DNA from: Paenibacillus fonticola DSM 21315
GTDB lineage: Bacteria > Bacillota > Bacilli > Paenibacillales > Paenibacillaceae
Assembly (NCBI RefSeq): GCF_000381905.1
Contig: NZ_KB907283.1
Location: 1 to 52,223 of the forward strand
DNA: 52,223 bases
Direction: 5' to 3'
Shown: in pieces, positions 51,756-52,223 of the stretch
Layout: each line of letters starts with the position of its first letter
How positions within the stretch are numbered: position 1 is the first letter of the stretch
The notes under the pieces: generated by a model
The model's input: only the letters and a program-made list of their open reading frames with translations
Database searches by the model: none
Told to the model about the DNA's origin: nothing
Translations under genes and position numbers: made by a program

Positions 51756-52176
51756 ACAGAGATCGAAAATGTGACCGGGAACGTAACCGAAATTTTATAA
51801 CGAATCTTACGAGCGCTATTTGTGTAAGAATAACCTTTTTTAAAATGTAACGAAGCTGGGTAACGTTATTTCAGCCATTACTGCGCCAAATAGATGATAA
51901 ACGGCAAATAGAGTGTCTGAGATTCGTTAGAGCTAAAATCATTGCGAATATGAGCAAATAGCGTGGATGAGATTCGTTGCTATGAACGTTTTTGTCAAAC
52001 CCTCTATTTTTTCTGCCTGAGCACGTGGCGCGAGAGCAAAAATGCGAGCGACGGTCGGCACGCTGCTATCCGTGGGTTGGGTACCACATGTTATGCCTTC
52101 GTCAAGGAGAGCTTTTGCAAGCTAGAAACGCACGTTCAGTTCTTGGCAAACCTAGTGCAAACGAATCACGCATATT
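51756..52176. repeat. Right arm of the long inverted repeat; no gene
   Basis: 51968-52176 is the exact reverse complement of 1-209. 51756-51967 pairs, less well, with 210-365. The arm holds two copies of the CAAATAG..GATTCGTT unit at 51905 and 51955, 50 bp apart; the left arm keeps only one. The open frame through 51992-52222 has no support as a gene. The last 47 bases (52177-52223) are GC-rich and unassigned. Confidence 0.9.
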
Positions 52177-52223
52177 CTCTCCCGAACCTTCGTTTGCTCC
52201 CGGGCCTCGTGCTCCGGCGTGAG

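Noticed and set aside
51992..52222. Open frame at the right end
   Set aside because: Lies in the inverted-repeat arm, has no ribosome site, and the same DNA at the left end has no gene context.
1..52223. tRNA, rRNA, T-box or riboswitch genes
   Set aside because: I looked for conserved tRNA arms, rRNA stretches and T-box TGGNACC-type motifs and saw nothing convincing; a covariance-model scan would be decisive.

Overview
The window reads as a chromosomal segment of a low-to-mid GC, endospore-forming Firmicute, most likely Paenibacillus or a close relative. The evidence is Bacillus-type synteny (ytoI, ytpI, ytrIH, dnaE, accDA, pyk, fxsA, ytvI, citZ-icd-mdh, phoPR, polA, mutM, coaE, nrdR), strong GGAGG ribosome binding sites with frequent TTG and GTG starts, an alpha/beta spore protein (SASP), sporulation-type promoters, and intergenic gaps unusually full of repeats. 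No tRNA, rRNA, CRISPR array, transposase or phage gene was seen.

Layout. 1-656: left arm of a long inverted repeat. 657-3771: ytoI, then ytpI and the sporulation pair ytrHI on the other strand. 3995-11294: dnaE with two unusual insertions, a PgpA-like protein, a small conserved protein and accDA. 11417-13863: pyk, a thioesterase and fxsA. 13864-15142: a gene-free mosaic of three unrelated repeat types. 15143-20135: ytvI, and the TCA operon citZ-icd-mdh behind two candidate CcpA (cre) sites. 20362-25810: a membrane protein, an Xre-type regulator, a glycosyltransferase, a dehydrogenase, the deoxynucleotidase yfbR and a class I fumarase. 25813-35514: phoR and phoP, a metal-transport operon (HMA protein, P-type ATPase, Crp/Fnr regulator), a chimeric stalk-domain protein, a soluble CBS-chemoreceptor protein, pstB and phoU. 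35761-41981: polA, a nested palindromic repeat array, mutM, coaE, a lytic transglycosylase, a SASP and nrdR. 42026-45971: a small membrane protein and pstSCAB. 46362-51548: a histidine-rich Sm-like protein, DedA and a SWIM/SNF2 helicase. 51549-52176: purine-rich low-complexity DNA and the right arm of the long inverted repeat.

How the genes work together. The strongest theme is phosphate. phoR-phoP, the CBS-chemoreceptor gene, pstB-phoU and pstSCAB lie within about 20 kb. Four of their promoters carry TT(A/T)ACA boxes on an 11-bp phase, with the -10 hexamer starting 15 bp after the start of the last box. This puts an uncharacterised cytoplasmic chemoreceptor-like protein inside the predicted Pho regulon. 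A second theme is central carbon metabolism (pyk, accDA, citZ, icd, mdh, fumarase). A third is a self-contained metal or redox module with a Fnr-like site centred about 41.5 bp before its predicted start of transcription.

Limits: all assignments come from reading motifs and recalling families. No alignment, folding or database search was run. Promoters and operators are pattern matches only.
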